DNA of 64,000 nt from the NCBI GenBank assembly GCA_038277395.1, contig CM076190.1:249159256-249223255 (forward strand), read 5' to 3'. Of the stretch, positions 11,025-21,153 are shown in pieces. A program made the position numbers and the translations under genes. This DNA comes from Dryocosmus kuriphilus (taxonomy: Eukaryota; Arthropoda; Insecta; Hymenoptera; Cynipidae). The first letter of the stretch is position 1; each line of letters starts with the position of its first letter. Below the pieces are notes generated by a model. It was not told the DNA's origin. It ran no database searches and saw nothing but the letters and a program-made list of their open reading frames with translations.

Positions 11025-11111
11025 TGATGAAACAAATACAATACAAAGCGATTAGAACTAACTTACTGCTCACCCCTATATTCACTATTTTGTCCTCACT
11101 GAATACTCGTA

Positions 11112-11130
11112 TTCCTCACCCGGGGCACCA
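11112..11130 (-). other. BEL primer binding site
   Basis: On the minus strand TGGTGCCCCGGGTGAGGAA starts three bases after the LTR end. A TGG start complementary to a tRNA 3' CCA is the usual minus-strand primer site of LTR retrotransposons. The specific tRNA was not determined. Confidence 0.7.
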
Positions 11131-11133
11131 AAT

Positions 11134-11548
11134 TGTTCGGGTTGACGTACAGAAGACAAAATAGTGAAGGCTATTTTATTATTTAACTCGCTCTTTATTC
11201 ACCCACTAACACATATGAGATTATCCAGATGACCCACTAAATGAAATTTACAAATAGAAAGGAACTTATATTTACGTGAATACAAGGTTATGACGATAAA
11301 AAAGACGATACAAATATCTGTAAAAGAAAGACGCACAAGTAACAAAAATTTCGAAAAGTGGCTGCAGTCCGCTGAAAGAAAACTACAATTGGTACTCTAG
11401 CGCCAGAAAAAAAAACCCCCCAAACTTGCCTTAATGCGAGCCGAAAGCGTTCTGACGATCACACAGGGCGAGTCGAAGCTCAGGCTTAGACCATGGTACC
11501 TATTTTTTCTAATGACGAGGAGGAACTCAGCGTCCCAATCTGTCACCA
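11134..11548 (-). repeat. 5' LTR of the BEL-type element
   Basis: On the minus strand the LTR ends with CAACCCGAACA immediately before the primer site. It contains GTGAATAAAGAG (polyadenylation-type signal, about 11195) and an ACTATTTTGTCTTCTGTACG segment near its end. The outer end is not certain: a TG start is possible at TGGTGACAGATTGGGACGC (11548) or TGACAG (11545). No second LTR is seen in the window, presumably because it is hidden by or beyond the gap. Confidence 0.6.
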
Positions 11549-12189
11549 CTATTCTATTAAATAAAACCTGAGATTCGACCCGCGTCAGCGCAACCGCTCA
11601 AACCGCTCACAGCTGCATTAATTCGCTTCACGAACGCTTGCAACGTCGGCCCCATTATCGCTACAACGATGTACATTTTGACCCGGTTACAACATTTCCT
11701 GCCTTCCGAAGTACAATAATTTCTTATAGGCTAAACGCATTCTTCCACTCTCGAGGCACAACCATTGTATTCCGAGAAGGCCGGTGAAAGCCGAAAACCA
11801 TCATGCCCACAGATGCCCCTCGTCGCCCGCCAATCCTCCCTGAGACCCCAGCGTCCGGCCATAAATTTTCCTCGGAATTTCAGAGCGTCGTGTTTCAGGC
11901 GTTCGACCAGATGATCGTACAACTACAATTACATAGAAAGGCCAATATTGTGGAACGAAAAGACACTTACTTAGCCGATCGTGGAACCTGAAAGTTGAGA
12001 ACGCTGAGGCACCTAAACTTCGCCGCCAGTAATATCTCGAAATGCACGAAATTCAATTCAGACGACATTATTCTCACAATGTCCATAGACACAAATAAAC
12101 AATAAGTACTTTGTCAAACGATACATACATTAAACATCCCACATTAAAACCTTTGTACAAGTAGAGGCGCAAATTTAAGGGCACATAAA
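11549..12189. other. No recognisable gene
   Basis: Short frames on both strands around 11731-11991 overlap each other with no motif I recognise. Possibly target DNA of the BEL insertion. Confidence 0.4.
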
Positions 12190-12396
12190 TTACCGAAACA
12201 AGGTTGATACAAAAACGCGAGCCAAAATGCCTCGATAAAACGATTCTGTAATGGGTCGCAAACGCAAATTCACCATTCCGTCCGGAACATCATGTATACT
12301 GGTGCCTGCAGAAACTGTTGATCCTAGAGTGGAAGTTTGTGACGTGCAAGCAATAGAATTTGGCGGATGGGCATCATTCACTGGTCTCACTAATGC
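12190..12396 (-). CDS. Possible terminal coding exon, unknown product
   Basis: On the minus strand a splice-acceptor-like TTTTTTAATTTTAG is followed at 12396 by an open frame of about 68 codons beginning ALVRPVNDAHPPNS and ending FVSTLFR-stop. The base composition is less AT-biased than the flanks, and the frame runs without a stop from the acceptor to the TAA. No domain is recognised. No upstream exon with a matching donor was identified and no AATAAA is near the stop, so it may be chance or a transposon fragment. Confidence 0.25.
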   Translation of the reverse strand, partial: ALVRPVNDAHPPNSIACTSQTSTLGSTVSAGTSIHDVPDGMVNLRLRPITESFYRGILARVFVSTLFR

Positions 12397-13280
12397 CTAA
12401 AATTAAAAAATTCTGTAGAAATGATTGGTTGATGAAAGAAAGGCAGTAACTAGGTGAACATTTCTGAAAATGTATTTATAAAGGAGAAAGGAACAATGAA
12501 GGCAACAATTTCGTTCTTCACTTCTTGATTAAATGTATTAGAAATGAAAAACGGATTATATGCATAGCACCTTGACCATATAATTCAAGCTGTATGCATT
12601 TATTTATTAATGCATATTAAAAATTTTCTCCAAAAAGTAATTCATTAAAATAAAGTTTCCAAATGAGTAATTTTTTTAGTGATTCAACACATTTCTAAAT
12701 GTGTCGAAAAACTACTGATAAAAGAGAAGATTTTACTTGTAAATGTTTCTTTTTTAAATAAATTTAATATGACATTTAATTTTCTAAAAACGGTTAGAAA
12801 CATCTAATTTAAAACTTGGGAAGATTTCAATTTCTTTTCCACAAGATATTGTTTTTTGATGATTGTAAAATAAAACCTTGAAGTTTTTTTCCAAAAGATT
12901 TTCACAGGTTTTAAGATAATAAAATTTTTTCTCAAGAATACAGGGAAAATTGAAATTTATTTTTTACCTATTGACATATTTTTAGACTGCTTATTGACAT
13001 CGAAAAGTTTTGAGGCCTTTACCAGTACAGATTTTGAAATTTATTAATTAAGAATCGAAGTGTTGCGAACTGGTTTTCAGTTCCTTTTTAAGATGAACAA
13101 AATACAAAACATCTGTAGATTTTTTCAAAAATATGTGTAAAGAGAAGATCGCTGATATAACGTATTGCTCATAATTTGTTGAGAAAATGGAGTTGTTTTT
13201 CAATCTGAAAATAATTAAATTTTGTTCGTAAACATTTAAAAATGATTTTTAAATTTATATAAACATAACTATAATTGATT
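12397..13280. other. AT-rich spacer
   Basis: Homopolymer-rich AT sequence. Nothing coding or repeated within the window was recognised. Confidence 0.5.
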
Positions 13281-13427
13281 GTCCATTAATTACGTAAGGA
13301 ATATTTTTGGAATTTGAGCCCCTCCCCATGTAAGGGTTTTTCTATAGTAAATGCATGTAACTTTAACATGGTTGTATGATTTGGTTGACCCCCTCCCCCC
13401 CCTAAAACCCTTACGTAATTAATGGAC
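13281..13427. mobile_element. MITE, 147 bp
   Basis: Perfect 19-bp terminal inverted repeats: TCCATTAATTACGTAAGG preceded by G at 13281-13299, and the complement at 13409-13427. The interior has GAGCCCCTCCCC and GACCCCCTCCCCCC words pointing inward. No coding capacity. No clear target duplication in the flanks. Confidence 0.8.
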
Positions 13428-13658
13428 GCTCCTTAAATACATACTGTTACACCTGTCCATAACTTTCTCTCCAAAAAAAACGTTAAAAATGTGCCAAAAG
13501 CATTAATCTGTACTGCAGGATGGATACATGCGTGTCTGCTTTTATACTACTCCAATATTAAAAAAAAATTTAACTTAGTTTCAAAAAAAATTTCGACAGT
13601 TTTGAAAGAGGACGCTAAAGACCATCAGAATCAGAAATTAATTTTAAACATCTAAATT

Positions 13659-14132
13659 AAGGGTTTGTGATGCTTACCGTATGAGCAAATTTACACGTGA
13701 TAGTTGGAAAATTTTTCGACTTTATTGATTTTCAAATAAACCAATTATACGGACACAAAAGCAGATATTTTGTTCTGAAACTTTGGGATACGTTAGACGA
13801 CATTAAAACGGAGGTTTACTGACTCTTTTTAGTTTGGATAATGAAAAAAAATTCCGTTTTGCTAAAATCGGAAAGGTTTGAGATTAGGTCCACCTAACCT
13901 CAAAGTATCAAATGCTGTACCGATTTTAGGAGAACAGAACCTCTTTTTCATTATGCAAACGAAAATGGATAATAAATCTCCGTTTTAATGTGGACTAACA
14001 TTTCCCAAAGTTTCAGGACAAAATGTTTACTTTTGTGGCTGTATAATTGGTTTATTTAAAAATCAATAAAATCAAAAAATTTCCCAAGCTTCACTTCTAA
14101 ATTTGCTCATATGATAAGTATCTCATGCCCTT
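13659..14132. mobile_element. Foldback element with arms of about 220 bp
   Basis: The left arm (13659-13880) and the reverse complement of the right arm (13905-14132) match almost base for base: ATGAGCAAATTTA, AATAAACCAATTATAC, CACAAAAG, GAAACTTTGGGA, ACATTAAAACGGAG, ATAATGAAAAA, CTAAAATCGG. The outer ends are AAGGGTTTGTGATGCTTA and AAGGGCATGAGATACTTA. Folding would give a nearly complete 470-bp hairpin with a small loop around 13885-13905. Non-autonomous. Confidence 0.85.
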
Positions 14133-14760
14133 CAGCATAACCTCAAAGTCAGAAAATATTTGTCGCCTAATTTCCTATAAAAAAAGACAACATATTTGGT
14201 CGTGGAGAGATTCTGCGTCTGAGTATACAAACAGTTAATCGTAAGACAAAAAAATACATAAACCTGTCGTTTCTGATTTCGGTACTGCTCCTTATTTCTC
14301 ACTAATCAAGTTCTCGGCCCTACCAGCTTGATCAGGTCCGCCGCTTCTATTTCTGACAAAGCCAATAGGGACTCCAGAACAAATTTATTTTCTAAAAATA
14401 AACCAATTAGAGATTTACCTTCATTGCCTTTGTATTGCCTATTTGCCTTCATTTGCAGAATAAAGGCCTTAGTGCCTTTGTATCTTCAGAAATATAATTC
14501 CTGTTAGCAGAGCGTCCTCCAATAACCAAGTGAATAGTTTTCTCTCGATTGTGGATCGTACATCAGTCCACTGCGACATTATGTACATGAAAATTTCCCG
14601 AAATTTGTGTACAGCCGTTGGTAAATTTCAAGTGTCCACTTCGGAAACAATAGACGAAACAAAAACACTAAAAAAAAAAAACAAAGTTCCACAGGTCTAG
14701 TAGATTGTCCACTTTACACTAGTCCACACTTTACACTAACTTGTTGCTGTTTTGCAATTT
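14133..14760. other. No recognisable gene
   Basis: AT-rich sequence with a repeated GCCTTTGTAT word (14420-14480). No protein or structural repeat that I can support. Confidence 0.5.
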
Positions 14761-16550
14761 TCTTTTTTTTTTTTTTTTTGTTTGGAAGGGAAGAGGTAAT
14801 GCATTACTGCACGCCGTGTGGGGTTTCCATGTTAGTCATCTCCTTACCCGGCGCACCAGGGATCGCACAAGTGAGATTCCCGGTGAGGAGGGAGGGGAGT
14901 TTTCAGTTTAGACCTACCCGCTAAAACCTCCTCTATTTTATGCTTGGCACTGATCCCCCAGGAACCGCTTTCGCATTACTTCAGGGGGGGGTGCGGCTTT
15001 CTACGCTTTCCAGCGTCTTACTCTGACCTGCTAAACTAGGGTTTTCTTCTGGCTGTTGCCGGTGGACTGGGAATTGCCAGGATTTGGCTTTCCGCCGGCT
15101 TGTGCCCCTCCTCGTAGCATCTTCTGCAGCATTTGCTGCGGTCTTCTGCTGGACATTCTCGGGCGACATGTCCGAGAGCGTGGCACCTGTAACACCGGGT
15201 TTCTGCGCTTTGCGCCTTCACCCAGCAGTTAACCCACCCGACCTTCAGCCGAGCATTCTTCTCCAGTTTAGCAGCAGCGGCAGCATACAGCTCAACAAAG
15301 GCTAGGATTCAGCCCCTGCTGCTCTTGTTGGTAAAATTCACCCTCGGTGGGGAGCCAAGCTGGTCTCACAGGGTCACCCTCAGCACTTCCTCGACTTCGG
15401 CGGACTCCGTCGACTCGACTAAGTCGTAAATTACGACCTGAGCTCTTGGGACAAGGTGCCTAACGCTGCCAACTTGTCCAAGGGCCTCCGAGATAGCATT
15501 ACCGAAGTGCTACCTCTCCTCCGTCTTGGCACCAACCTCAATGTGGACGTCTCCCGTCCTACTGTACCTGATACCCTTGATTGTGTCTCCATGGTCCTCA
15601 AGCTTGACCATCTTCTGGATGTTCTTCAGGACATCCGCATACTTCATTCCCGGGGCTGGCGTGATTGTGTGGCCTCCCGGGGGATTCTCCTCTTCTTCTT
15701 CTTGAGGACTTCTTGTCCCTCGCCAAGCACATTTTCCTTTCGTGGAACCACCTCCTTCTCATGATTTTTCTCTATCTCCGTCCACTCTTTCTTTTTCCTC
15801 CTCCTGATTACCTGAGACCAGGAGACACCTCCCTGGGGCGTGGACATTTTCAGGGGCGGCTTCTCGAAAAAAAATCCACCGGGCGAGCTGAGGGTGGTTC
15901 CCCTTTCACGGTTGTGCCTCTCCTTTGCTTCATCCAGCTTCGCTTACGGCTCTGTTTGCGCATAAACGGAGGCCGTCCTCTCCTTGAAGGGAGAGCTTAG
16001 GAGAGACTTCTCTTTTCGCTCCTTAGCTATATTCTCTTTCGTCATCGAATTAATTTCCATCATGTAACCCTCCGTGTACATTTTGAGGCTTCTATAGGAA
16101 TACCCCGCTGAGCGCATTTCCCTTTGCGCTGTCTCCACTGCTTCCTTCGTCTCAGCTGACATGCAAAGTTTCATCAGCTTCTTCAGGAACTCGCGTACCA
16201 CTCTGTGGGTCTCTTTCAAATCCTCCTGGTATTGAGCCGCCTCCGTTTTGAACGTTCTTCGTTCTTCATCTACCACATCGAAGCTCTTGCTGCGGTCCAG
16301 CTCCTCCTCGACGTGAGTCTCCTTTCTCTTTCTCAGGTTTTCATCTTTACAAGCCATGATAAAGTGTTCACCAGCATATCTTGCGTGGAAGGGCAGGCCG
16401 AAATAGTTGGGAACGGTAATACCCTCGGACCGAAGTCCTACCCCAGTACTTCGGGGATCACCTTCGTTTAACCGGTTCCGGAATACACGGACGGACCGGA
16501 ATCGCTCGGAGCACTGCAGGTTCCGATCCCTGCAGCCACCACGCACTCCC
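14761..16550 (-). mobile_element. R1-like non-LTR retrotransposon lacking ORF2
   Basis: The minus strand holds an R1-type ORF1, then only about 230 bp of noncoding sequence and a 17-base A tract (T run 14763-14779 on the plus strand). The 3' UTR contains GGTTTTAGCGGGTAGG (complement of 14915-14930), the same 16 bases found in the 3' UTR of the R1-like element at 44605-44620. This copy therefore joins ORF1 to the tail, with ORF2 missing. The 5' end upstream of about 16550 is not defined. Confidence 0.75.
14990..16357 (-). pseudogene. R1-type ORF1 (gag-like), broken
   Basis: From an ATG at 16357 the protein starts MACKDENLRKRKE, with a charged, probably coiled-coil segment to a stop near 15944 (about 137 codons from this ATG). 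A second open block from 15847 (VSWSQVIRRRKKKEW) is lysine-rich. A third (about 15640-15520) reads YADVLKNIQKMVKL and RYSRTGDVHIEVG, an ORF1 RNA-binding-like region. The last block has two CCHC zinc knuckles, CYRCHALGHVARECP and CCRRCYEEGH (about 15195-15105); the second lacks an obvious final Cys. Such proteins bind element RNA and help target it to chromatin. Frameshifts and at least two stops (about 15513, 15365) separate the blocks. Confidence 0.75.
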
Positions 16551-17204
16551 CGATCAAGGCCCGAAGGGGCTGGCTCCAGATCCCCAGTCGCAACTTACAT
16601 CTCGGCAGAGTAAGCTCATAGCAGCGCCCAACCCATACCGGCGGAAAAACCAAACATGTTTCGGAGCACTCCCAGTAAGACATGTAGACATGCAAGCGTG
16701 AGGAAGAAACTGGAGGGGATGACGCCGACAATTAGGTAGGCAGGCTAGAGGAGTAGAGAGAAGGATAGTGACTGGTAAAGGGTGTACGTTGGAGCAATGA
16801 AGGCAGCAAAAGAGTAGTGGTGGACAAGTCGCTACTAGATGTCTAGTCATGGACATCATTTGCCACAACACGACGTATCGGTAAAATCTACTAGACTACT
16901 TACAAGACATTGAGTAAAAGTAACGAAACTTCTACCTAAAATTTACTAGACGCGCGCAACTAAGTTCATCTAGTTGGCCCAACTAGACCTTTTTCCCCAT
17001 GTGTGTTGGCGTAAACCATTAGAATGCTTTAATCTAGTGCTACATCTTTCCTTCAGTTTACATTTCTTTATAAAATAAGTTATCTATACTGATGATATTA
17101 CTACAACTCATTTGCATTACCGTTCTTTTTTGCAAACATGAATTTGGTTATAAAATTATGCTTTATGCCTTGATATTATTTCCAGTGTTTTATGTTTTGT
17201 TGTT
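16551..17204. other. Unassigned; CTAG-rich patch at 16835-16995
   Basis: Overlapping frames at 16468-16871 may be the 5' region of the R1-like element but have no clear motif. The 16835-16995 patch has repeated CTAGT/ACTAGA words similar in style to 7850-8030, though I could not align the two. Confidence 0.4.
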
Positions 17205-17885
17205 AATCCGACTTCGAAATTAACAGTTTCCAAGTTAAACCTATCCTAAAGCTAATCTACCCGAGTGCGAAATTAACCTGTTCGAAGTAACCTCGAGCCA
17301 GAAATTATTCTGTTTGAAGTCAACTCTAACCCTAGGGTAATCTCATTCCAAGTTCATTTGAGCCTGAAATTAACATTATACAATTCTAAGCGCACTGTCT
17401 GTTGAAAATTTGCCCGCAAAGTGGGCAAATTTTTTTATTTCCATTTATTTTGTTCCATAAGTCTTTTATAAAAAGATTAATTGATAACAATTAAATCTTT
17501 TAATGAAATAAATGTATGAAACCTTATTATTTCCTTAAAGTTATATCTCAAGCCTAAAATGGTACAGCCCCATATGTCGAAGATATTTTAAAGATAATTT
17601 CGGGCTCAAGTTGAGTTCTAACAGGTTAATTTTGGTGGGTTCAGAATGAGTCGGAACAGGGTTAATTTCTGGCTAAGATTTCTTCAAATTCCGTATAGAA
17701 CTAAGGTGGAATAGGTTAATTTTGGGTACGGGTTGGATTGGAACAGATCAATTTCGGGCTCGGATTTAGTTCGAACTGTTTTAACTTCGGGTTAATGTTT
17801 TGTTGATTTCGCATTCGGGTTGAGTTAAAACTTGTGAATTTCGGTCTCGGTTGAACTCAGACCGGATTATCTTCGGGCGAGGGTA
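17205..17885. repeat. Inverted pair of tandem arrays (about 40-bp unit)
   Basis: The right arm (17590-17885) repeats a unit like GGTTAATTTCGGGCTCGG followed by GTTGAGTTCGAACA, at least seven degenerate copies. The left arm (17205-17390) carries the complement (GAAATTAACCTGTTCGAAGT, CTCGAGCC) in about five copies. The arms face each other around an AT-rich centre, so the whole could fold as a large hairpin. No coding capacity. Confidence 0.75.
17406..17433. repeat. Perfect short hairpin at the centre of the inverted arrays
   Basis: AAATTTGCCC, a 7-base loop GCAAAGT, then GGGCAAATTT and a T tract. It could serve as a terminator-like hairpin, but in this setting it is more likely part of a foldback element. 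Confidence 0.6.
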
Positions 17886-18457
17886 TAGGAATGTACTCCC
17901 TGCTTGTAATTATATTCTGATATTCCACGCAAATTGAATATTATGAAATCATCGACATGAATGTGAACTTATAAAACTTATTTCTAACGTAGTTCTGATT
18001 CATTCCGCTTGGCCTTTGGCTTCACTCGCATTAATTTTCAATCAATTTTCATCGAACGAGATTGAAAACTTTTTTCGGATTGGTTTGGAATGATTCTTAT
18101 TCGAATGAATACAAACATCGGAATCAATCTGAGCAATTCGTACTGGCGCGGATTGAATTTTAATCCGAAACTTTCGCCGGGGAAGCCAAATGTGAATTTA
18201 TGAAATCAAAGGTTGCCAAGTAATTTGAAAAAAAGATATAATGGGTTTTCGTAGATATCCTACAAAAAATTATAAAGGAAATTTTTTAAAGCCATTTTAG
18301 AAATTATAAAACTAGTAGGAATTAAATTGACTATAAGAAAGATAGTTATGTGTACGTTTAAATGAAAAGGACCTAGATTGTCGTTATGGAGATGCGTATA
18401 GGGACGTTAGGTTATTTGAACTCATTCTGAACACAACTACCATTTTCTCTTCTCGAA

Positions 18458-18557
18458 TCTATTTGTGCCACTATTGATAAGGATTGCGGTTAGCTGGAAA
18501 AGGGAAAGGGGATTTCCAAAATGACTACGAATTCCTGTCAATAGTGGTACAAACAGA
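18458..18557. mobile_element. Small MITE-like inverted repeat, 100 bp
   Basis: Inverted ends TCTATTTGTGCCACTATTGA (18458) and TCTGTTTGTACCACTATTGA (complement of the stretch ending at 18557) enclose about 45 bp. The short length leaves room for chance origin, but 18 of 20 outer bases match. Confidence 0.6.
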
Positions 18558-18639
18558 CACATTTTTTCCAAACAATCAATGCTACGAATACACAATTCGT
18601 AAATGAAAATCACATTACTTATGAAATCAGTTCTTTATT

Positions 18640-18850
18640 GTCTTTAAACTACTATTCGGTATAGTAACAGCGATAACGTTACTAATTACTTTGGTAAATA
18701 TGGTTACTAATTTCCTTAGTCAATTATAGTTACATAGTGAATTAATGCATTTCTACTAATTATCATAATAAGCGGCTTCACACTAATTTAATTAGTGAAT
18801 AAATCCTACTAATCAGTCGTTTTATACTAATACAGATTTAGGAAATGCGG
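18640..18850. repeat. ACTAATTA-rich low-complexity stretch
   Basis: Words such as TACTAATTA, CACTAATT and TACTAATC recur every 10-40 bases between 18670 and 18840. It lies just downstream of the orphan ORF at 18964-19518. Role unknown. Confidence 0.45.
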
Positions 18851-18963
18851 AGAAAGATTTGAGCCTTGAGAACTATAACAAATTGACTTTTAATGTAATT
18901 AGTAGATACTTGTAATATTTTAAATCGACTTCGTATTTATTATATTTTAGTATTACATTTCGT

Positions 18964-19518
18964 TTAATTTAAGGTGACTGGTGGAAGACGGTAGACTCCA
19001 GGTACATTAATAATACAACGTTCTCTAACAATAAATTCCTGTAATGACAAAAGATGTTTGTGTCTTTCAAATAGTCGCCTAATTTTATTATTTGTTGCTG
19101 GCCTACATTTTCCCGTTTCCATGGACATTATGAGACGGCTGGTAGATGAATCACACATTCTACGTACAATATCTTCAAGGTCAACAATTCTCAGGATGCT
19201 AACATCGGAGTTTGATATTGTACGAAATTCCTCGTTTGGTAATATTCGGCGATAGCGATGAATCTGCGATGTTTTCACCTTAATAATATTTGAATTAATC
19301 GTGTCTCTATCAGGATAAATGACTTTTCGTATTTTCAAAGGTTCGTTGAGATGATAAGTTTCGCCATGAGAATCAGCTCTGACAGGTGAAGGAGTCCTGC
19401 CAGAAATAAAAGCTCCGTGTGTAGAATAAGGTCTGTCACTAGAATCAGGGCTACCAAAAGTAGGTCTTTCAGGAAGAAAACGTCTCGCAGGAGAAGAGGA
19501 CATGGTACGAGAGGGCAT
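18964..19518 (-). CDS. Uncharacterised protein of 184 residues, intact frame
   Basis: An uninterrupted frame from ATG at 19518 (MPSRTMSSSPARRF) to a TAA at 18964-18966. Residues 1-55 are Ser/Pro/Arg-rich and look disordered (PARRFLPERP, RTPSPVRADS). From about residue 60 it is ordered-looking, with KVIYPDRDTINSNIIKVKT, SILRIVDLEDIVRRMC and KIRRLFERHKHLLSLQEFIV, suggesting short helices, then a hydrophobic tail ending VYRLPPVTL. An acceptor-like TATTTTCTGTTACAG precedes the start (about 19547-19561). I recognise no family. It stands out because every other long frame around it is broken. It may be a small host gene exon, a transposon accessory gene or a young remnant. Confidence 0.5.
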   Translation of the reverse strand: MPSRTMSSSPARRFLPERPTFGSPDSSDRPYSTHGAFISGRTPSPVRADSHGETYHLNEPLKIRKVIYPDRDTINSNIIKVKTSQIHRYRRILPNEEFRTISNSDVSILRIVDLEDIVRRMCDSSTSRLIMSMETGKCRPATNNKIRRLFERHKHLLSLQEFIVRERCIINVPGVYRLPPVTLN

Positions 19519-20160
19519 CACGTTATTGTCGTACTGCTAACTAAATTCTGTAACAGAAAATATATTTGAATGTATTCTGACACACGACATATATTTTAAT
19601 TGGAAGACTGAAATATATAGGCATGCATTATTCCAAAACAGAAGGCTATCTTACATACTGTGACGTTGCAAAGTTTTTGCAACTCACGATCTCTCAAAAT
19701 ATAAAATTGCTGGTAACATCCAAATACACATAGTGTGAAGGCACCGACTGACGATAATTTAGAACAGCCTCAAAACTTTTCCACATCTGTTTAGAATGTG
19801 AGAGAATCGGAAATAAAGTACCACTTAAATGTACTTGTTTGTAAGATATATTCGCGTGTGAGCGTGTTTTTACACTTTTAGTAACTTCTTCGGTGGCTAT
19901 ATGTAAAATCTGAATTGATTGTTATAATTATCTCCTAACTTATATTGATTGTGTCTATAACCTTTATATCTAGAAAACTATTTTATTTATCTGTTATTCA
20001 ACTTTAATCAATACCTTTTATCAATCAATGCACCTATGCTGGCAAAACGTCGCTTTTCAGGAAAATTGGAGTTTCTTTAATATCATACTCACCTGGGCAT
20101 ACAAGTTCGACAAAAAGGTTTCCAAATAATTCAACACGTAGGGCAAAAATAATTACTCTA
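19519..20160. other. No recognisable gene
   Basis: AT-rich sequence between the orphan ORF and the copia remnant. No repeat or motif supported. Confidence 0.4.
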
Positions 20161-20164
20161 GGAT

Positions 20165-20282
20165 TTAATCAATACAATTCCAGCTATCTATATTCTTATA
20201 TTTATACCTGTCTGTAGTTTCTACCCTATACCCATGACCTTGCATATATTTTCATGTTCATCCAGGCTAATGGTAGTACTAA
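20165..20282 (-). pseudogene. copia pol fragment, part downstream of the insertion
   Basis: On the minus strand the frame reads STTISLDEHENICKVMGIG then a stop, corresponding to the segment just after the copia protease-region start. It continues in frame from FKDFQPL at 24236-24216 once the 3.9 kb transposon and one TAA are ignored. The remainder of copia pol is not seen further left. Confidence 0.6.
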
Positions 20283-20800
20283 CAAGTAACCCTACCCAAC
20301 TGTCACTCACCGATTTCAATGAAACTTGGCAGAGTGGCAGAACATTGAAAAATATTAGACATGCGTTCTTTTATATCGGCCCTAACTTATTTTTAGGGGT
20401 GCAAACCGCCCCCACCACACCATTAGCAGGCTACCCCACCTAACCCTGGGAACGGTGAGTTTAATCATTCATTTTTCGTATAATAATTGAATTCCACCGC
20501 ATAAATTAACTCATTTAAACACTTATCCCTAACTAATGTAATCACCCCTAACCCCTGTAAACCACCCCTACCAAACCACAAGTAGTCAACCGACCTAACT
20601 CTCGGAACAGCGAGTTTAATCGTTCATTTTTGTATAATAATTTAATTCCACTACATAAATTAACTCATCTAAACACATAACCCTAAACAATGTAATCTAC
20701 TTACCCCTAAACCCTGTAAACCACCCCTACCAAATCACAAGTAGGCTAACCCACCTAGCCCTGTGAACAGCGAGTTTGATACCTAGTATTTTATAAAATA
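20283..20800 (+). repeat. Left long TIR with about 170-bp tandem subunits
   Basis: The outermost 130 bp (ACCCTACCCAACTGTCACTC; CGATTTCAATGAAACTTGGC; CGGCCCTAACTTATTTTTAG) match the right TIR almost perfectly. Inward, a unit with CCACCCCTACCAAACCACAA, GTAGGCTAACC, ACCTAACCCTGGGAAC and TAAATTAACTCATTTAAACAC repeats about 2.5 times. Confidence 0.85.
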
Positions 20801-20804
20801 ATTA

Positions 20805-21118
20805 CGGTGAGTCCTCTCGCCTCTCGCGTTCGGGGTGCTGGATTACCATGAGTCCCCTCGCCTATCACGTTCGGAGTGCTGGATTACCGTATATCCCCTC
20901 ACCTCTCACGATCGGGGTGTTGGAATTACGTGAGTCTCTTTGCCTCTCATGTTTTTTTTTACTCTCAGCGTTACCCAGGAACAACGACGTGGACGTGGTA
21001 ATAATTTGTTCCCTTTGGGGTGCTTGATTTGCGTGAGTCCCCTTGCCTCTCACGATCGGGGTGCTGGATTGCCGTGAGTCCCCTCGCCTCTCACGATCGG
21101 GGTACTGAATTACCATGA
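20805..21118 (-). repeat. Minisatellite next to the left TIR
   Basis: Units of about 40 bp, consensus GTGAGTCCCCTCGCCTCTCA then CGATCGGGGTGCTGGATTAC, about six copies, interrupted near 20950-21030 by unrelated sequence. It sits just beyond the transposase stop on the minus strand. A minus-strand frame across it (20865-21116) is a repeat artefact. Confidence 0.8.
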
Positions 21119-21153
21119 GTCACAAATCATTGAAATTTGGTTTGGCTAAACAG

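Noticed and set aside
17406..17433. Rho-independent terminator
   Set aside because: Hairpin plus T tract fits in form, but the DNA is eukaryotic and no gene ends there.
20500..20720. Telomere-like CCCTAA/TTAGGG words
   Set aside because: They occur once or twice per 170-bp TIR subunit and never as a tandem TTAGG array, so not telomeric.
20865..21116. 83-codon minus-strand frame rich in DRERRGDSR words
   Set aside because: Translation of the 40-bp minisatellite beside the transposon TIR.
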